Of a stretch of 28,894 nucleotides of DNA, positions 1 through 7,312 are shown one piece after another. A model generated the notes under the pieces. It had not been told where the DNA came from, did no database searches, and worked only from the letters and a program-made list of their open reading frames with translations. Position 1 is the stretch's first letter. Every line of letters starts with the position of its first letter. The DNA is from Pseudomonadota bacterium (GTDB lineage: Bacteria; Pseudomonadota; Gammaproteobacteria; Burkholderiales; Nitrosomonadaceae), in assembly GCA_018240935.1 (NCBI GenBank), contig JAFEEV010000045.1:1-28894 (forward strand). The letters are read 5' to 3'. A program made the translations under genes and the position numbers.

Positions 1-493
1 CAACAATCGAAGCTTCCACTTTGATTTTGGCTTCAAATAAAGCATTAAAAGCTTTTTCAGCTTTGATCTTCTCTTCCGCCAGCAACTTCGCCCTTATCTC
101 CCATTCCCGACGGGCATTGGCTTCCCTGATAGCCAGGGCTTCAACCTTAGCACGCGCGCGGGCTTGATCGGTGGCTATCGCCTCGGACTGAATTCTTGTC
201 TCGGCTGCGATCCGGGCATTGGCCTCGGCCCGGGCACGCGCTTCCGCTGCTACTTTCGCGATATTCTCCGCCTCGATGCGTTTATGCGCCTCTTTGATCG
301 CCTGGTCTTCAGCATTCAGCCGGTCGCGGAAGGCGCTATCGAGCAATTGTTTGATCTCATCGGCCGATGCAAATTGCTGGCTGGAATCAATGCCGCTGTC
401 CGGCTGCGATTCTTCGCCAGACACGGCGATTTCTTCATCTTGCTGCGATGAAAGCTTGCGCAACGAACTGAATAAACGCGTTTTAAATGTCAT
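1..493 (-). CDS. Coiled-coil protein of unknown function (3' end outside window)
   Basis: I read an open frame of 164 codons without a stop from ATG at 493-491 to the window edge, so only the N-terminal part is present. Residues 1-30 are basic then acidic. From about residue 50 the protein is very rich in Ala, Glu, Arg and Lys with regular heptad-like spacing (for example repeated A-R-A-x-A-E/K stretches), typical of a long alpha-helical coiled coil. No signal peptide or membrane segment is visible. There is no clear ribosome-binding site before the ATG. It lies 210 bp downstream of fliR in the same direction, but that gap holds no obvious terminator or promoter, so co-transcription cannot be judged. 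I do not recognise the family. A link to motility is only positional. Confidence 0.6.
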   Translation of the reverse strand, partial: MTFKTRLFSSLRKLSSQQDEEIAVSGEESQPDSGIDSSQQFASADEIKQLLDSAFRDRLNAEDQAIKEAHKRIEAENIAKVAAEARARAEANARIAAETRIQSEAIATDQARARAKVEALAIREANARREWEIRAKLLAEEKIKAEKAFNALFEAKIKVEASIV

Positions 494-703
494 AAATGAT
501 TAACCAAACCAGCCATTATCAAGGCTTTGCCCGCATAAATGCATCAGCAATTTTCCCGCCAAACAGAGGCCACTTTAGCAGCTTTGCATCCATGATTTAC
601 ATTGAAAAAGAAGGGGAAAATTGCCTGTTTATACGTTGAGAGCCGAAAAGCACTTTTTCTTAAGCACCTAGCTGAATCTGTCGCTGCAAAACCGTAGAAA
701 CCG

Positions 704-1501
704 TTAGGGCATATTGATTTTATTGATATTCAGAATCCCCATCATCAGATTCAAGCCGTCATGCGCCAAATGCTCCAAAATCGGTGCGTAAAAAGGCATG
801 CTCAGCGCCAATACAAAAAGGCCGATAGACAACGTCAAGGGAAAGCCCACTGCGAAAATATTCAATTGCGGCGCCACGCGTGTCAGCACCCCCAAAGCCA
901 AGTTAGTGATCAACAGCGCGGTCAAAACGGGAAGCGATAATTGCAAACCGGATTTAAAAATTTCACTGCCCCAATTGGCCAGTGTAGTCAATGTCGCTCC
1001 CGTCAATCCTTCCAGTCCCACCGGCAAAGTATCAAAACTCTGTGAAATCAGGGCGATCATCATCAGGTGTCCGTCGATGGCTAAAAACGCCAGAGTGGCG
1101 ATCACGCCCAGGAAACGGCCGACGATATCGATCTGACCGGAGTTTTGCGGATCGAAGAAAATCGCAAAACCAAGCCCCATCTGCAAGCCGATCAATTCAC
1201 CCGCCATTTCCACGGCGACAAAAACAATCCGCATGACAAATCCCATGGCAATGCCAATGAACGCTTGCTGCATTAAGATAATTAAACCGACGCCCGAGGC
1301 GGGATCGACCGGCGGCAGCGATTTCTCCACCAGCGGCATAACCAGGATGGTAATTGCAACGGCCAGTCCCAGTTTCACTCTGATCGGGGTGCTTGGATTT
1401 CCAAAAATAGGAGCGGTCGCCACCAGCGCCAGGATTCTGCTGAGCGGCCAAAGGAATGCCGCCAGCAATGTGTTCAATTCGGCAGTCGTTATATTGATCA
1501 T
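704..1501 (-). CDS. fliR: Flagellar export gate protein FliR
   Basis: The 265-residue length and sequence fit FliR, an integral inner-membrane component of the flagellar type III export gate that assembles with FliP and FliQ. About six hydrophobic segments are visible: N-terminal residues 10-35 with the W-P-L-S-R-I-L-A pattern common in FliR, the motif NPSTPIRVKLGLA near residues 35-47, and a strongly hydrophobic C-terminal half. It is the last gene of the fliL-to-fliR block and starts 68 bp after the fliQ stop. ATG at 1501 is the first start consistent with family length. Nothing is missing compared with the usual 255-265 residues. Confidence 0.95.
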   Translation of the reverse strand: MINITTAELNTLLAAFLWPLSRILALVATAPIFGNPSTPIRVKLGLAVAITILVMPLVEKSLPPVDPASGVGLIILMQQAFIGIAMGFVMRIVFVAVEMAGELIGLQMGLGFAIFFDPQNSGQIDIVGRFLGVIATLAFLAIDGHLMMIALISQSFDTLPVGLEGLTGATLTTLANWGSEIFKSGLQLSLPVLTALLITNLALGVLTRVAPQLNIFAVGFPLTLSIGLFVLALSMPFYAPILEHLAHDGLNLMMGILNINKINMP

Positions 1502-1569
1502 GAGACCGGGTCATCCATGTGCTCAGCCAACTCCATTTCAGTAATAAAGCTGGTGAACGTTTCGCGGAA

Positions 1570-1842
1570 CTAACCCAGCGCCAGCCACGGAATGCTGGTA
1601 AAGAGACGCTGCATATAATCGGTCATGAGCGTGATCATCCAAGGACCGGCCAATACCATGACCAGAAACATAACCAGCAATTTCGGAATGAATGACAATG
1701 TCATTTCATTGATCTGCGTCGCCGCTTGGAAGATGCTCACCAGCAAACCGGTTGCCAGCGCCGCCAGCAACAGCGGCGCGGAAATCATGAAGGTGATTTC
1801 CAGCGCTTGCCGCCCGATCGTCATTGCACTTTCTGGGGTCAT
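1570..1842 (-). CDS. fliQ: Flagellar export gate protein FliQ
   Basis: This 90-residue protein has two transmembrane helices (about residues 15-38 and 52-74). It carries the conserved FliQ segments around SIFQAATQINEMTLSFIPK. FliQ packs around the FliP-FliR core of the flagellar export gate in the inner membrane. The start is supported by an AAAGGA Shine-Dalgarno sequence a few bases upstream of the ATG. It lies 13 bp after fliP and ahead of fliR, the usual fliP-fliQ-fliR order. Length matches the family (about 89 residues). Confidence 0.96.
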   Translation of the reverse strand: MTPESAMTIGRQALEITFMISAPLLLAALATGLLVSIFQAATQINEMTLSFIPKLLVMFLVMVLAGPWMITLMTDYMQRLFTSIPWLALG

Positions 1843-1855
1843 AATGAATTTCCTT

Positions 1856-2692
1856 TCAGGTATAGAAGCTTTGCGTCAATGAACCGATAATCAGATGCCA
1901 GCCATCGACGAGAACAAACAACATTAATTTAAACGGCAGTGAAATGATCATCGGCGACAGCATCATCATACCCATCGCCATCAAAACGCTCGACACGACC
2001 AAGTCGATGATCAGAAACGGGATGAAAATCACGAAACCGATCTGAAATGCGGTTTTCAACTCGCTGGTGATATACGCCGGCACCAGGATTTTCAGCGGCA
2101 CCTTGTCGCGGCTTTCGATTTCCTCACTATCGGAAATCTGCACGAACAGTGCCAGATCGGTTTCCCGGGTCTGGTGCAGCATGAACGCTTTCAGCGGCAC
2201 GCTGGCTTTATCGGCCGCTTCCATGATATTGATCTTGTCTTGCGAAAACGGCAAATACGCCTCGTTGTACACCTGGTCGATGACCGGCGACATAATGAAG
2301 AAGGTCAGAAACAGCGCCAAGCCCAGCAGCACCTGATTAGGCGGGGAAGATTGCGTGCCCAATGCCAATCGAAGCAGCGACAGCACAATGATGATGCGGG
2401 TAAAACTCGACATCATGAGCACCACCGCCGGCAAAAACGTCAGTGACGTCAACAAAATCAGCGTTTGCAAACTGAGCGAATAGGTTGCGCTGCCGTCCGC
2501 GTTGGGAGAACTGGTAAATGCCGGGAAACCGGACTTCTGCGCAAACGCGGGCAAAGCGGCCAAACCGGCAAACAGCACAACGGCCCGCAACCAATTACGC
2601 CCGTTCAATTTGCTTAAACCGTAGTCAAGAATCGTTCGGAATGCGCGCCATTGACACAATGAACGAGCGATCGATACAAGCCTGTTATACAT
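1856..2692 (-). CDS. fliP: Flagellar export gate protein FliP
   Basis: FliP is the core subunit of the flagellar type III export gate. The 278-residue reading from ATG 2692 contains the hallmark sequences: SLQTLILLTSLTFLPAV, then SSFTRIIIVLSLLR, GTQSSPPNQVLLGLALFLTFF, and a C-terminal MMMLSPMIISLPFKLMLFV. The segment around residues 32-51 (LRAVVLFAGLAALPAFA) looks like a cleavable signal peptide, which FliP usually has. It is preceded by an unusually long N-terminal stretch. A start further in, for example the TTG of LNGRNW, would give a more normal length. The frame stays open upstream to 2935, but that part lies inside fliO and reads as basic, Trp-rich nonsense, so I rejected it. The first 8 nt overlap the end of fliO, suggesting translational coupling. 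Confidence 0.93.
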   Translation of the reverse strand: MYNRLVSIARSLCQWRAFRTILDYGLSKLNGRNWLRAVVLFAGLAALPAFAQKSGFPAFTSSPNADGSATYSLSLQTLILLTSLTFLPAVVLMMSSFTRIIIVLSLLRLALGTQSSPPNQVLLGLALFLTFFIMSPVIDQVYNEAYLPFSQDKINIMEAADKASVPLKAFMLHQTRETDLALFVQISDSEEIESRDKVPLKILVPAYITSELKTAFQIGFVIFIPFLIIDLVVSSVLMAMGMMMLSPMIISLPFKLMLFVLVDGWHLIIGSLTQSFYT

Positions 2693-3119
2693 GATCTTTT
2701 TCCATACTCTGATTAAGCTGCGCGGCGAATGTTTCTGCCGGGGAATGATCCGGCTTGGCGGCAGGATCGGCTGCCGGCTTGTCCATCGCGTGCAGCTTGT
2801 TGACCCGTCCGGGTGCAACGCCAAGCACCAGCCAGGTTTGATCGATCTCAACCACAACCACCCGCTCTCTCTGCCCCACGCCGGCAGCCGCAACCACCTT
2901 GACCACACCCGGCGCGGCCGTCGGCAGCAATGCAAAGCGTTTCAACAGCCATGTCCCGCCTACGATAACCGCCAATACCAGCATTAATGCGCCGATCATC
3001 TGTAGCGTGCTTTCCGTGGAAATCACCGGAGCTGGCGGCACATACCCTGACTTTGCAGTTTCCGCGGCAGCCGCATAAGGTATTGCCAACCATAAAAAAA
3101 TCAAAAATCGAATCAGCAT
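2685..3119 (-). CDS. fliO: Flagellar assembly protein FliO
   Basis: This 144-residue protein has an N-terminal signal-like segment (residues 1-19) and one transmembrane helix (about 40-59). A small cytoplasmic domain follows, containing VVKVVAAAGVGQRERVVVVEIDQTWLVLGVAPGRVNKLH. This is the FliO pattern, in which a beta-rich segment after the membrane helix is the only conserved part. FliO assists assembly of FliP into the export gate. It sits between fliN (gap 9 bp) and fliP (8-nt overlap), its standard place. The C-terminal 40 residues are variable and polar. Confidence 0.9.
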   Translation of the reverse strand: MLIRFLIFLWLAIPYAAAAETAKSGYVPPAPVISTESTLQMIGALMLVLAVIVGGTWLLKRFALLPTAAPGVVKVVAAAGVGQRERVVVVEIDQTWLVLGVAPGRVNKLHAMDKPAADPAAKPDHSPAETFAAQLNQSMEKDHV

Positions 3120-3128
3120 ACCGGCGCC

Positions 3129-3647
3129 CTAGCGGTTAAGTTTGCGGATGCGTTCGCTGGGCGTGATGATGTCGGTCAGACGGATACCGAATTTATCATT
3201 CACCACCACGACCTCACCTTGTGCGATCAGGCAACCATTCACCAGCACGTCCATCGGCTCGCCGGCCATGCCGTCCAACTCCACCACCGAACCTTGGGCC
3301 AGTTGCAGCAAGTTCTTGATCGCTATCTTGGTACGCCCCAGTTCAACCGTCATCTGTACGGGAATATCGAGAATCAGGTCGATATCATGACGGGTATTAT
3401 TCGCCACGCCGTCTTTTGAGAATTCCTGAAAAACCGAGGCGGATGGCGCCTGTGCTCCCATCAGGGGATTACTATTTTTCTCCGCCGGCGGACCTTGATC
3501 GGCCGCCGCTTGTTCCGCCATCGCGGCAGCCCAATCGTCTACCTCCGCTTCTTGTCCAGCGGAAGCATTCTGCGCAGCCGCCTGTTCCGCCATTGCAGCC
3601 GCCCAGTCGTCAGTCTCGGTTTGATTGTTTGCGGTAGGATCTGACAT
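3129..3647 (-). CDS. fliN: Flagellar motor switch protein FliN with duplicated N-terminal motif
   Basis: FliN forms the lower part of the C ring and docks the export ATPase complex through FliH. Residues 88-172 hold the FliN domain almost unchanged from the enterobacterial protein (DIPVQMTVELGRTKIAIKNLL, QGSVVELDGMAGEPMDVLVNG, ITPSERIRKLNR). I chose the ATG at 3647 because GGAGAG lies 7 nt upstream of it. A TTG 15 bp further up would place this Shine-Dalgarno sequence inside the gene. The protein is 172 residues against about 137 in E. coli. The extra length comes from two copies of DDWAAAMAEQAAA (residues 13-25 and 37-49) in the N-terminal tail, where E. coli FliN, as I recall it, has a single related DDLWAEALSEQ segment. 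It follows fliM by 19 bp. Confidence 0.95.
   Translation of the reverse strand: MSDPTANNQTETDDWAAAMAEQAAAQNASAGQEAEVDDWAAAMAEQAAADQGPPAEKNSNPLMGAQAPSASVFQEFSKDGVANNTRHDIDLILDIPVQMTVELGRTKIAIKNLLQLAQGSVVELDGMAGEPMDVLVNGCLIAQGEVVVVNDKFGIRLTDIITPSERIRKLNR
3501..3614 (-). repeat. Tandem 72-bp-period repeat inside fliN
   Basis: Two segments of 42 bp, 72 bp apart, encode T/V-DDWAAAMAEQAAA (residues 12-25 and 36-49 of FliN). Third codon positions differ between the copies, while the 13 amino acids from DDW onward are identical. This implies an old duplication kept by selection on the protein rather than a recent slippage event. Confidence 0.85.
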
Positions 3648-3666
3648 TTCACCACTCTCCAAAAAA

Positions 3667-4644
3667 TTATTCAGACTCTGACGGCGAGATCATGTTGTTG
3701 ACTCTCAGCGCATAGCGGCCATTCATGGTGCCGTAGCGGCAATCCATAACCGGCACTCCGTCGATGTGCGCAGTGATGGATTTAGGTATTTCCAGCGGAA
3801 TAATATCTCCGGTTTGCATACTGAGAATTTGTTCAAAAGTCACTTTTGTTTGTCCGAGGTTCGCAATCAACTCCACTTCAGCGCCTTGCACTTGCTGCGA
3901 CAGCAACTTGATCCAGCGCTTGTCGACTTCCAGATGATCACCTTGCAGCGCGCTGTACAAAATATCGCGGATCGGTTCGATCATCGAATAAGGAATGCAG
4001 ACATGGAATTCGCCGCCTTGGTTACCCATATCGATATCGAAAGTGACGGTAACGACGACCTCGTTCGGGGTCGCAATCGTGGCAAATTGCGGATTCATTT
4101 CCGACCGGATGTATTCAAATTTAATCGGATACACCGATTTCCACGATTTTTCATAATCTTCAAACACCACCTCAAGCAATCGATGAATGATGCGTTGCTC
4201 GGTCTGAGTAAAATCCCTTCCTTCCACACGCGTGTGATAGCGGCCATCACCGCCGAACAGATTATCCACAATCAGGAAAATCAAATTCGGATCAAATACC
4301 ATCAAGGCGGTGCCGCGCAGCGGCTTCATATGAATCATGTTAAGGTTGGTCGGCACCACCAGATTACGTACGAACTCACTGAACTTGATCACTTTGACCG
4401 GACCGACCGCGATATCCACCGTGCGCCGCATGAAATTGAACAAGCCGATACGGAAAAAGCGCGCGAAACGTTCATTGATGATCTCGTAGGTCGGCATCCG
4501 GCCGCGAACGATGCGCTCCTGCGTTGCGATGTTGTAGGGCCGGACACCACCGCGATCCTCTTCCTGTTGCACTTCATCGCTCTCTCCCGTAGCGCCTTTG
4601 AGAAGTGCATCGACCTCGTCTTGTGAAAGAAAATCTTCAGCCAT
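3667..4644 (-). CDS. fliM: Flagellar motor switch protein FliM
   Basis: FliM is the C-ring protein that binds phosphorylated CheY and FliG and sets rotation direction. The 325-residue product begins with LSQDEVDALL at residues 6-15, the conserved CheY-P binding peptide. An acidic linker follows, then the middle domain (NIATQERIVRGRMPTYEIINERFARFFR, with the GGDGRYHTRVEGRDFTQTEQ loop) and a C-terminal FliN-like domain (VELIANLGQTKVTFEQILSMQTGDIIPLE). All three regions are intact. It starts 6 bp after fliL and ends 19 bp before fliN. There is no strong Shine-Dalgarno sequence, so translation may be coupled to fliL. Confidence 0.97.
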   Translation of the reverse strand: MAEDFLSQDEVDALLKGATGESDEVQQEEDRGGVRPYNIATQERIVRGRMPTYEIINERFARFFRIGLFNFMRRTVDIAVGPVKVIKFSEFVRNLVVPTNLNMIHMKPLRGTALMVFDPNLIFLIVDNLFGGDGRYHTRVEGRDFTQTEQRIIHRLLEVVFEDYEKSWKSVYPIKFEYIRSEMNPQFATIATPNEVVVTVTFDIDMGNQGGEFHVCIPYSMIEPIRDILYSALQGDHLEVDKRWIKLLSQQVQGAEVELIANLGQTKVTFEQILSMQTGDIIPLEIPKSITAHIDGVPVMDCRYGTMNGRYALRVNNMISPSESE

Positions 4645-4650
4645 GAATAG

Positions 4651-5139
4651 TTACTGGATGACAAATGATGTAAATAACACTTCCCGGATATCGTCTTGCA
4701 ACTCTTCCGAACCGAGCGATTGCCTGATTTCGTCAACGATCTGCTGACTCAACAATTGTTTCCCTTGAATGCCCGCAATTTCGACCGCTTTCTTGCTGGA
4801 AAGCAACATCAGGATGCGATTGCGAATATCCGGCATTTGTTTGGTTATCTCTTGAATGACTTCAGTCTCTCTGGCTTTTATCGTCAAACCCACTTGCAGA
4901 TATTGATTGTTTTCCTCGGGCTGCAAGTTAACGGTAAAAATATCCAAGTCCACAAACTTCGTTGGCTTCGGTTTCGGTTTTGCCGGCTCGGCTTCCTCGT
5001 CCCCTGACATTTTCATGAAATACCATGCGCCACCGGCGCCCGCACCGATCGCGATGATTGCTATCAACAAGGTGATTATCAATCCCTTCTTGCCTTTCTT
5101 GCCTTCTGCAGCGGCGGGTGCTTCCATCGTTTTTGCCAT
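4651..5139 (-). CDS. fliL: Flagellar basal-body protein FliL
   Basis: FliL is a single-pass inner-membrane protein that surrounds the stator and supports torque. The 162-residue product has a short Lys-rich cytoplasmic tail (KKGKKG, residues 14-18 region), one transmembrane helix (about 19-41), a Pro/Lys linker, and the periplasmic FliL domain with VDLDIFTVNLQPEENNQYLQVGL and the C-terminal FTSFVIQ. A GAGGAG Shine-Dalgarno sequence lies about 9 nt upstream of the ATG. It is the first gene after a 470-bp break in the flagellar run, so it may have its own promoter (see 5243-5280). Confidence 0.94.
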   Translation of the reverse strand: MAKTMEAPAAAEGKKGKKGLIITLLIAIIAIGAGAGGAWYFMKMSGDEEAEPAKPKPKPTKFVDLDIFTVNLQPEENNQYLQVGLTIKARETEVIQEITKQMPDIRNRILMLLSSKKAVEIAGIQGKQLLSQQIVDEIRQSLGSEELQDDIREVLFTSFVIQ

Positions 5140-5242
5140 TTTGCGTAACTCCTCATTGAATGGGGATCATTATGGTTGACGCAACAATAAACCGATGCCG
5201 CAAATAACGCTGAAATAATGTCGCTATTTTCAGATACAGGAA

Positions 5243-5280
5243 GGGTTAGCGATACAGCGCATGCTTATCGGCTCTAACCC
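5243..5280. other. Long imperfect hairpin upstream of fliL
   Basis: GGGTTAG (5243-5249) pairs with CTAACCC (5274-5280). Inside it CGATA pairs with TATCG, then AGC with GCT around a GCAT loop. That gives about 15 paired positions with a small bulge. No T-run follows on either strand, so it is not a standard intrinsic terminator. It could be an operator, an mRNA leader structure or a processing site in the flagellar transcript. Confidence 0.55.
5265..5272 (-). promoter_or_regulatory. Possible sigma-28 (FliA) -10 element for fliL
   Basis: On the minus strand the bases read GCCGATAA, an exact match to the FliA -10 octamer, about 126 bp upstream of the fliL start. At the usual 11-nt spacing the -35 position does not match TAAAGTTT well. 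A single octamer can occur by chance, and fliL is normally an earlier-class gene, so this is a candidate only. Confidence 0.25.
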
Positions 5281-5420
5281 ACTGAAAGAAAATTCTTTGA
5301 CGTGTCTGGCCGTTAGATTTAATTTTTACCCGGACGGACTGCGGAATGAAATGTACGATTGTTCACCGGCCACACTGCAAGGCTGTCAGCATGACCGGCG
5401 CCACTTATGACATCACTAAA

Positions 5421-5563
5421 GGAAACGCTGATTAATTCGGCGGACGAGATGAAGCACGAGGCGCACGGAACACAGCAATCGAGACCTATCAACAAGATAG
5501 GCGAGGATGCGAGTGCCGCGCAACGAAGTGATTCGCCCGTATCGTCAATTAATCAGCGTTTCC
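5421..5563. mobile_element. Miniature inverted-repeat transposable element (MITE), 143 bp
   Basis: Perfect 17-bp terminal inverted repeats, GGAAACGCTGATTAATT at 5421-5437 and its reverse complement at 5547-5563, bound a 109-bp core. The same 4 bp, TAAA, flanks both ends (5417-5420 and 5564-5567), as expected for a target-site duplication. The core has no transposase and contains a small perfect hairpin, CCTATC-AACAA-GATAGG (5485-5501). The GG-starting ends and 4-bp duplication would fit mobilisation by an IS5-type transposase, but that is inference. It lies between fliK and fliL without touching either. Confidence 0.75.
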
Positions 5564-5609
5564 TAAAATTACTATTGTATCGAGAACAAGGATAATGCCA
5601 TCAACCGCG

Positions 5610-6770
5610 TCACGCGTACGTGTTGACCAGACCCTGATGCCTGACTGGCACAGCAGCCGTTTGAATTTGACCGGCAACTTCTGGCTCCGCGTTATTCATA
5701 TTACCGGAGCCTTTTGCCGCATAAGAAGCTTGCTGTTGCTTATTTTCCTGCTGAAATGAATCAGCACCGACCATCACATTGCCCAGTTGAATCCCACTCT
5801 CCGCCATCATTTCCCTCAGTCGCGGCAATGCTTCCTGAATAGCGTCACGCACCGCTGAATGAGGAGACACAAATTGCGCCGTCGCCTGATCCTGCGTAAT
5901 ACTCAACATCACTTCAACAGGCCCTAAATGGGCGGGATTCAAACGGATTTCCGCCACCTGATGCTGCTGCGTGCTCAGCCATACGACTTTTTGCGCGAAC
6001 TCGCCGCCCCACTTATGCTGACCCACAGGCGCATCGACTTTCATCTCTTGCGAAACCGTATTCTGCATAGTTGATGCGGTGGTGCTATTCAAGCCGAATG
6101 ACTGAGATGCCAACGGTTCTTCCTGGGTTTTGAAGGCCGGTGCAGCATTGTCGAGCAGAGTATCCTCCTTCAAATCGGTAGCAGGGGGCACAAACTTGCC
6201 GTAAGCGGCAGAATCTGCCGTTCCCAGAAATTGCCAATAATTATTGGATGAGGAATTAACATTGAGCGTATCCGAATCGACCGGACTCTGGCTTTGCTGC
6301 AACATTTGATTGACAGCCGGGATCACCGCACCGGCAATTTGTCCGCTATCTTGCGGCTGGAGCATATCAGCAGATACCGTAGTTGCCGTTTGAGGCAGCA
6401 CGGAAGCTGCGCCCGTTGCATCCGGATTGGCAATCGCACCCATCGCTTGCAGTGCGGGGACCGTTTTAAATACGGAGGATGTATCACTCAAGAGATTCTG
6501 GATAAAACTGCCGGAACCATCCGCCGGAGCGTCCTTGGAAGAATCGGCGGTATCCTTGTCTTTTGCGGATACATCGTTATCGGGCCGGTCCTGCGCGCTT
6601 GCAGTATCATTTTTCTCTTGCTTATTCGCGGTTTCGGATACTTCCCGCTCCAGAACCTTACCAAAATCTCCGGCAGCAGTATCTTTGGTTCCTGATGAAC
6701 CAGAGCTCATCGCCGCTGCCGGGTTATCCGCCGGTGATAAAATCTGAGGTGCAACCGATAGGTTTAACAT
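5610..6770 (-). CDS. fliK: Flagellar hook-length control protein FliK
   Basis: FliK is the secreted ruler that measures hook length and switches export specificity through FlhB. The 386-residue product has a long, low-complexity, Ser/Ala/Asp/Gln-rich N-terminal region (1-245) with no predicted fold, as usual. The conserved FliK C-terminal domain occupies about residues 250-340, including WGGEFAQKVVWLSTQQHQVAEIRLNPAHLGPVEVML in outline (LNPAHLGPVEV at 277-287). A Gln-rich tail follows. It lies 82 bp downstream of fliJ. In the transcript it is followed by the hairpin and MITE gap before fliL. Confidence 0.93.
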   Translation of the reverse strand: MLNLSVAPQILSPADNPAAAMSSGSSGTKDTAAGDFGKVLEREVSETANKQEKNDTASAQDRPDNDVSAKDKDTADSSKDAPADGSGSFIQNLLSDTSSVFKTVPALQAMGAIANPDATGAASVLPQTATTVSADMLQPQDSGQIAGAVIPAVNQMLQQSQSPVDSDTLNVNSSSNNYWQFLGTADSAAYGKFVPPATDLKEDTLLDNAAPAFKTQEEPLASQSFGLNSTTASTMQNTVSQEMKVDAPVGQHKWGGEFAQKVVWLSTQQHQVAEIRLNPAHLGPVEVMLSITQDQATAQFVSPHSAVRDAIQEALPRLREMMAESGIQLGNVMVGADSFQQENKQQQASYAAKGSGNMNNAEPEVAGQIQTAAVPVRHQGLVNTYA

Positions 6771-6830
6771 AGGTGTATGGTCTCGTACGATTAATAATGC
6801 TACAAATGAATTAGCAATATCTATACCAAT

Positions 6831-6844
6831 CCGGCTATTGCCGG
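6831..6844. other. Small hairpin between fliJ and fliK
   Basis: CCGGC-TATT-GCCGG forms a perfect 5-bp stem with a 4-nt loop, and a 10-bp palindrome GCGATATCGC adjoins it (6844-6853, reaching the first base of the fliJ stop codon). No T-run follows in the direction of transcription, so it is more likely an mRNA structure affecting readthrough or stability than a full terminator. Confidence 0.35.
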
Positions 6845-6852
6845 CGATATCG

Positions 6853-7296
6853 CTAGCCGTCTTTGCGATGAAAGGAATTCAAGGCAAACTCATCCAGTGC
6901 TTTTTGCTCTTGTTGCATTTGTTTTTGATTCTCGGCGCGTTGCTGACGCTGCGACAACGTATCGTAAGATTTCAGTTTGCGCTGATGGGATAAAAACTCG
7001 TCGTTGCCCGCTGCTCTTTTATTTTGCGCATATAGGACCGCCTGACGCTGCTCCGTGATCGCCGCATCCAGCTTGTCCATAAAAGCGATAAAATTGAGCC
7101 ACTCGATATTATCCATCCCCTTTTCGGCGGAATTCTGAAAATGAGATTGATAGCTATGACGGTACTGCAAGAGCAAATTCAGTTTTTTTTCCGCTTCCTG
7201 CTGCTGAGAATTCAACTTTCCGAGATTCTTCGCGGAAGCATCCGCTTGTTGCTGAGCCAATTCCAGCAGTACTTTTAATGACGACGGTGTTGCCAT
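6853..7296 (-). CDS. fliJ: Flagellar export chaperone FliJ
   Basis: FliJ is a small soluble coiled-coil protein that inserts into the FliI hexamer and links the ATPase to the FlhA gate. The 147-residue product is almost entirely alpha-helical, Gln/Lys/Glu-rich and free of Pro after residue 5. It shows the two-helix antiparallel coiled-coil composition of FliJ (LLQYRHSYQSHFQ and the C-terminal QRQQRAENQKQMQQEQKALDEFA). An AAGGAAAA ribosome-binding site precedes the ATG. It lies 16 bp after fliI and before fliK, its usual place. Sequence conservation in this family is low, so position carries much of the identification. Confidence 0.9.
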   Translation of the reverse strand: MATPSSLKVLLELAQQQADASAKNLGKLNSQQQEAEKKLNLLLQYRHSYQSHFQNSAEKGMDNIEWLNFIAFMDKLDAAITEQRQAVLYAQNKRAAGNDEFLSHQRKLKSYDTLSQRQQRAENQKQMQQEQKALDEFALNSFHRKDG

Positions 7297-7312
7297 AATC
7301 GTTTTTCCTTAA

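Larger units (their letters stand above)
5140..5609. other. 470-bp gap between fliK and fliL
   Basis: This is the only large break inside the fliF-to-fliR run. It contains a long imperfect hairpin (5243-5280) and a 6-bp-arm palindrome AAAGAA-AA-TTCTTT (5285-5298). It also contains a miniature inverted-repeat element (5421-5563). A 62-codon frame (5407-5595, plus strand) runs through the element and starts and ends in or beside its repeats. It has no ribosome-binding site and I do not regard it as a gene. Confidence 0.8.

Noticed and set aside
2693..2935. N-terminal extension of fliP by 81 codons
   Set aside because: It lies entirely within fliO in another frame, reads as basic and Trp/Cys-rich with no family similarity, and would bury the signal peptide.
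5407..5595. 62-codon plus-strand frame between fliK and fliL
   Set aside because: It spans the inverted-repeat element, lacks a ribosome-binding site, and its start and end are encoded by the terminal repeats.
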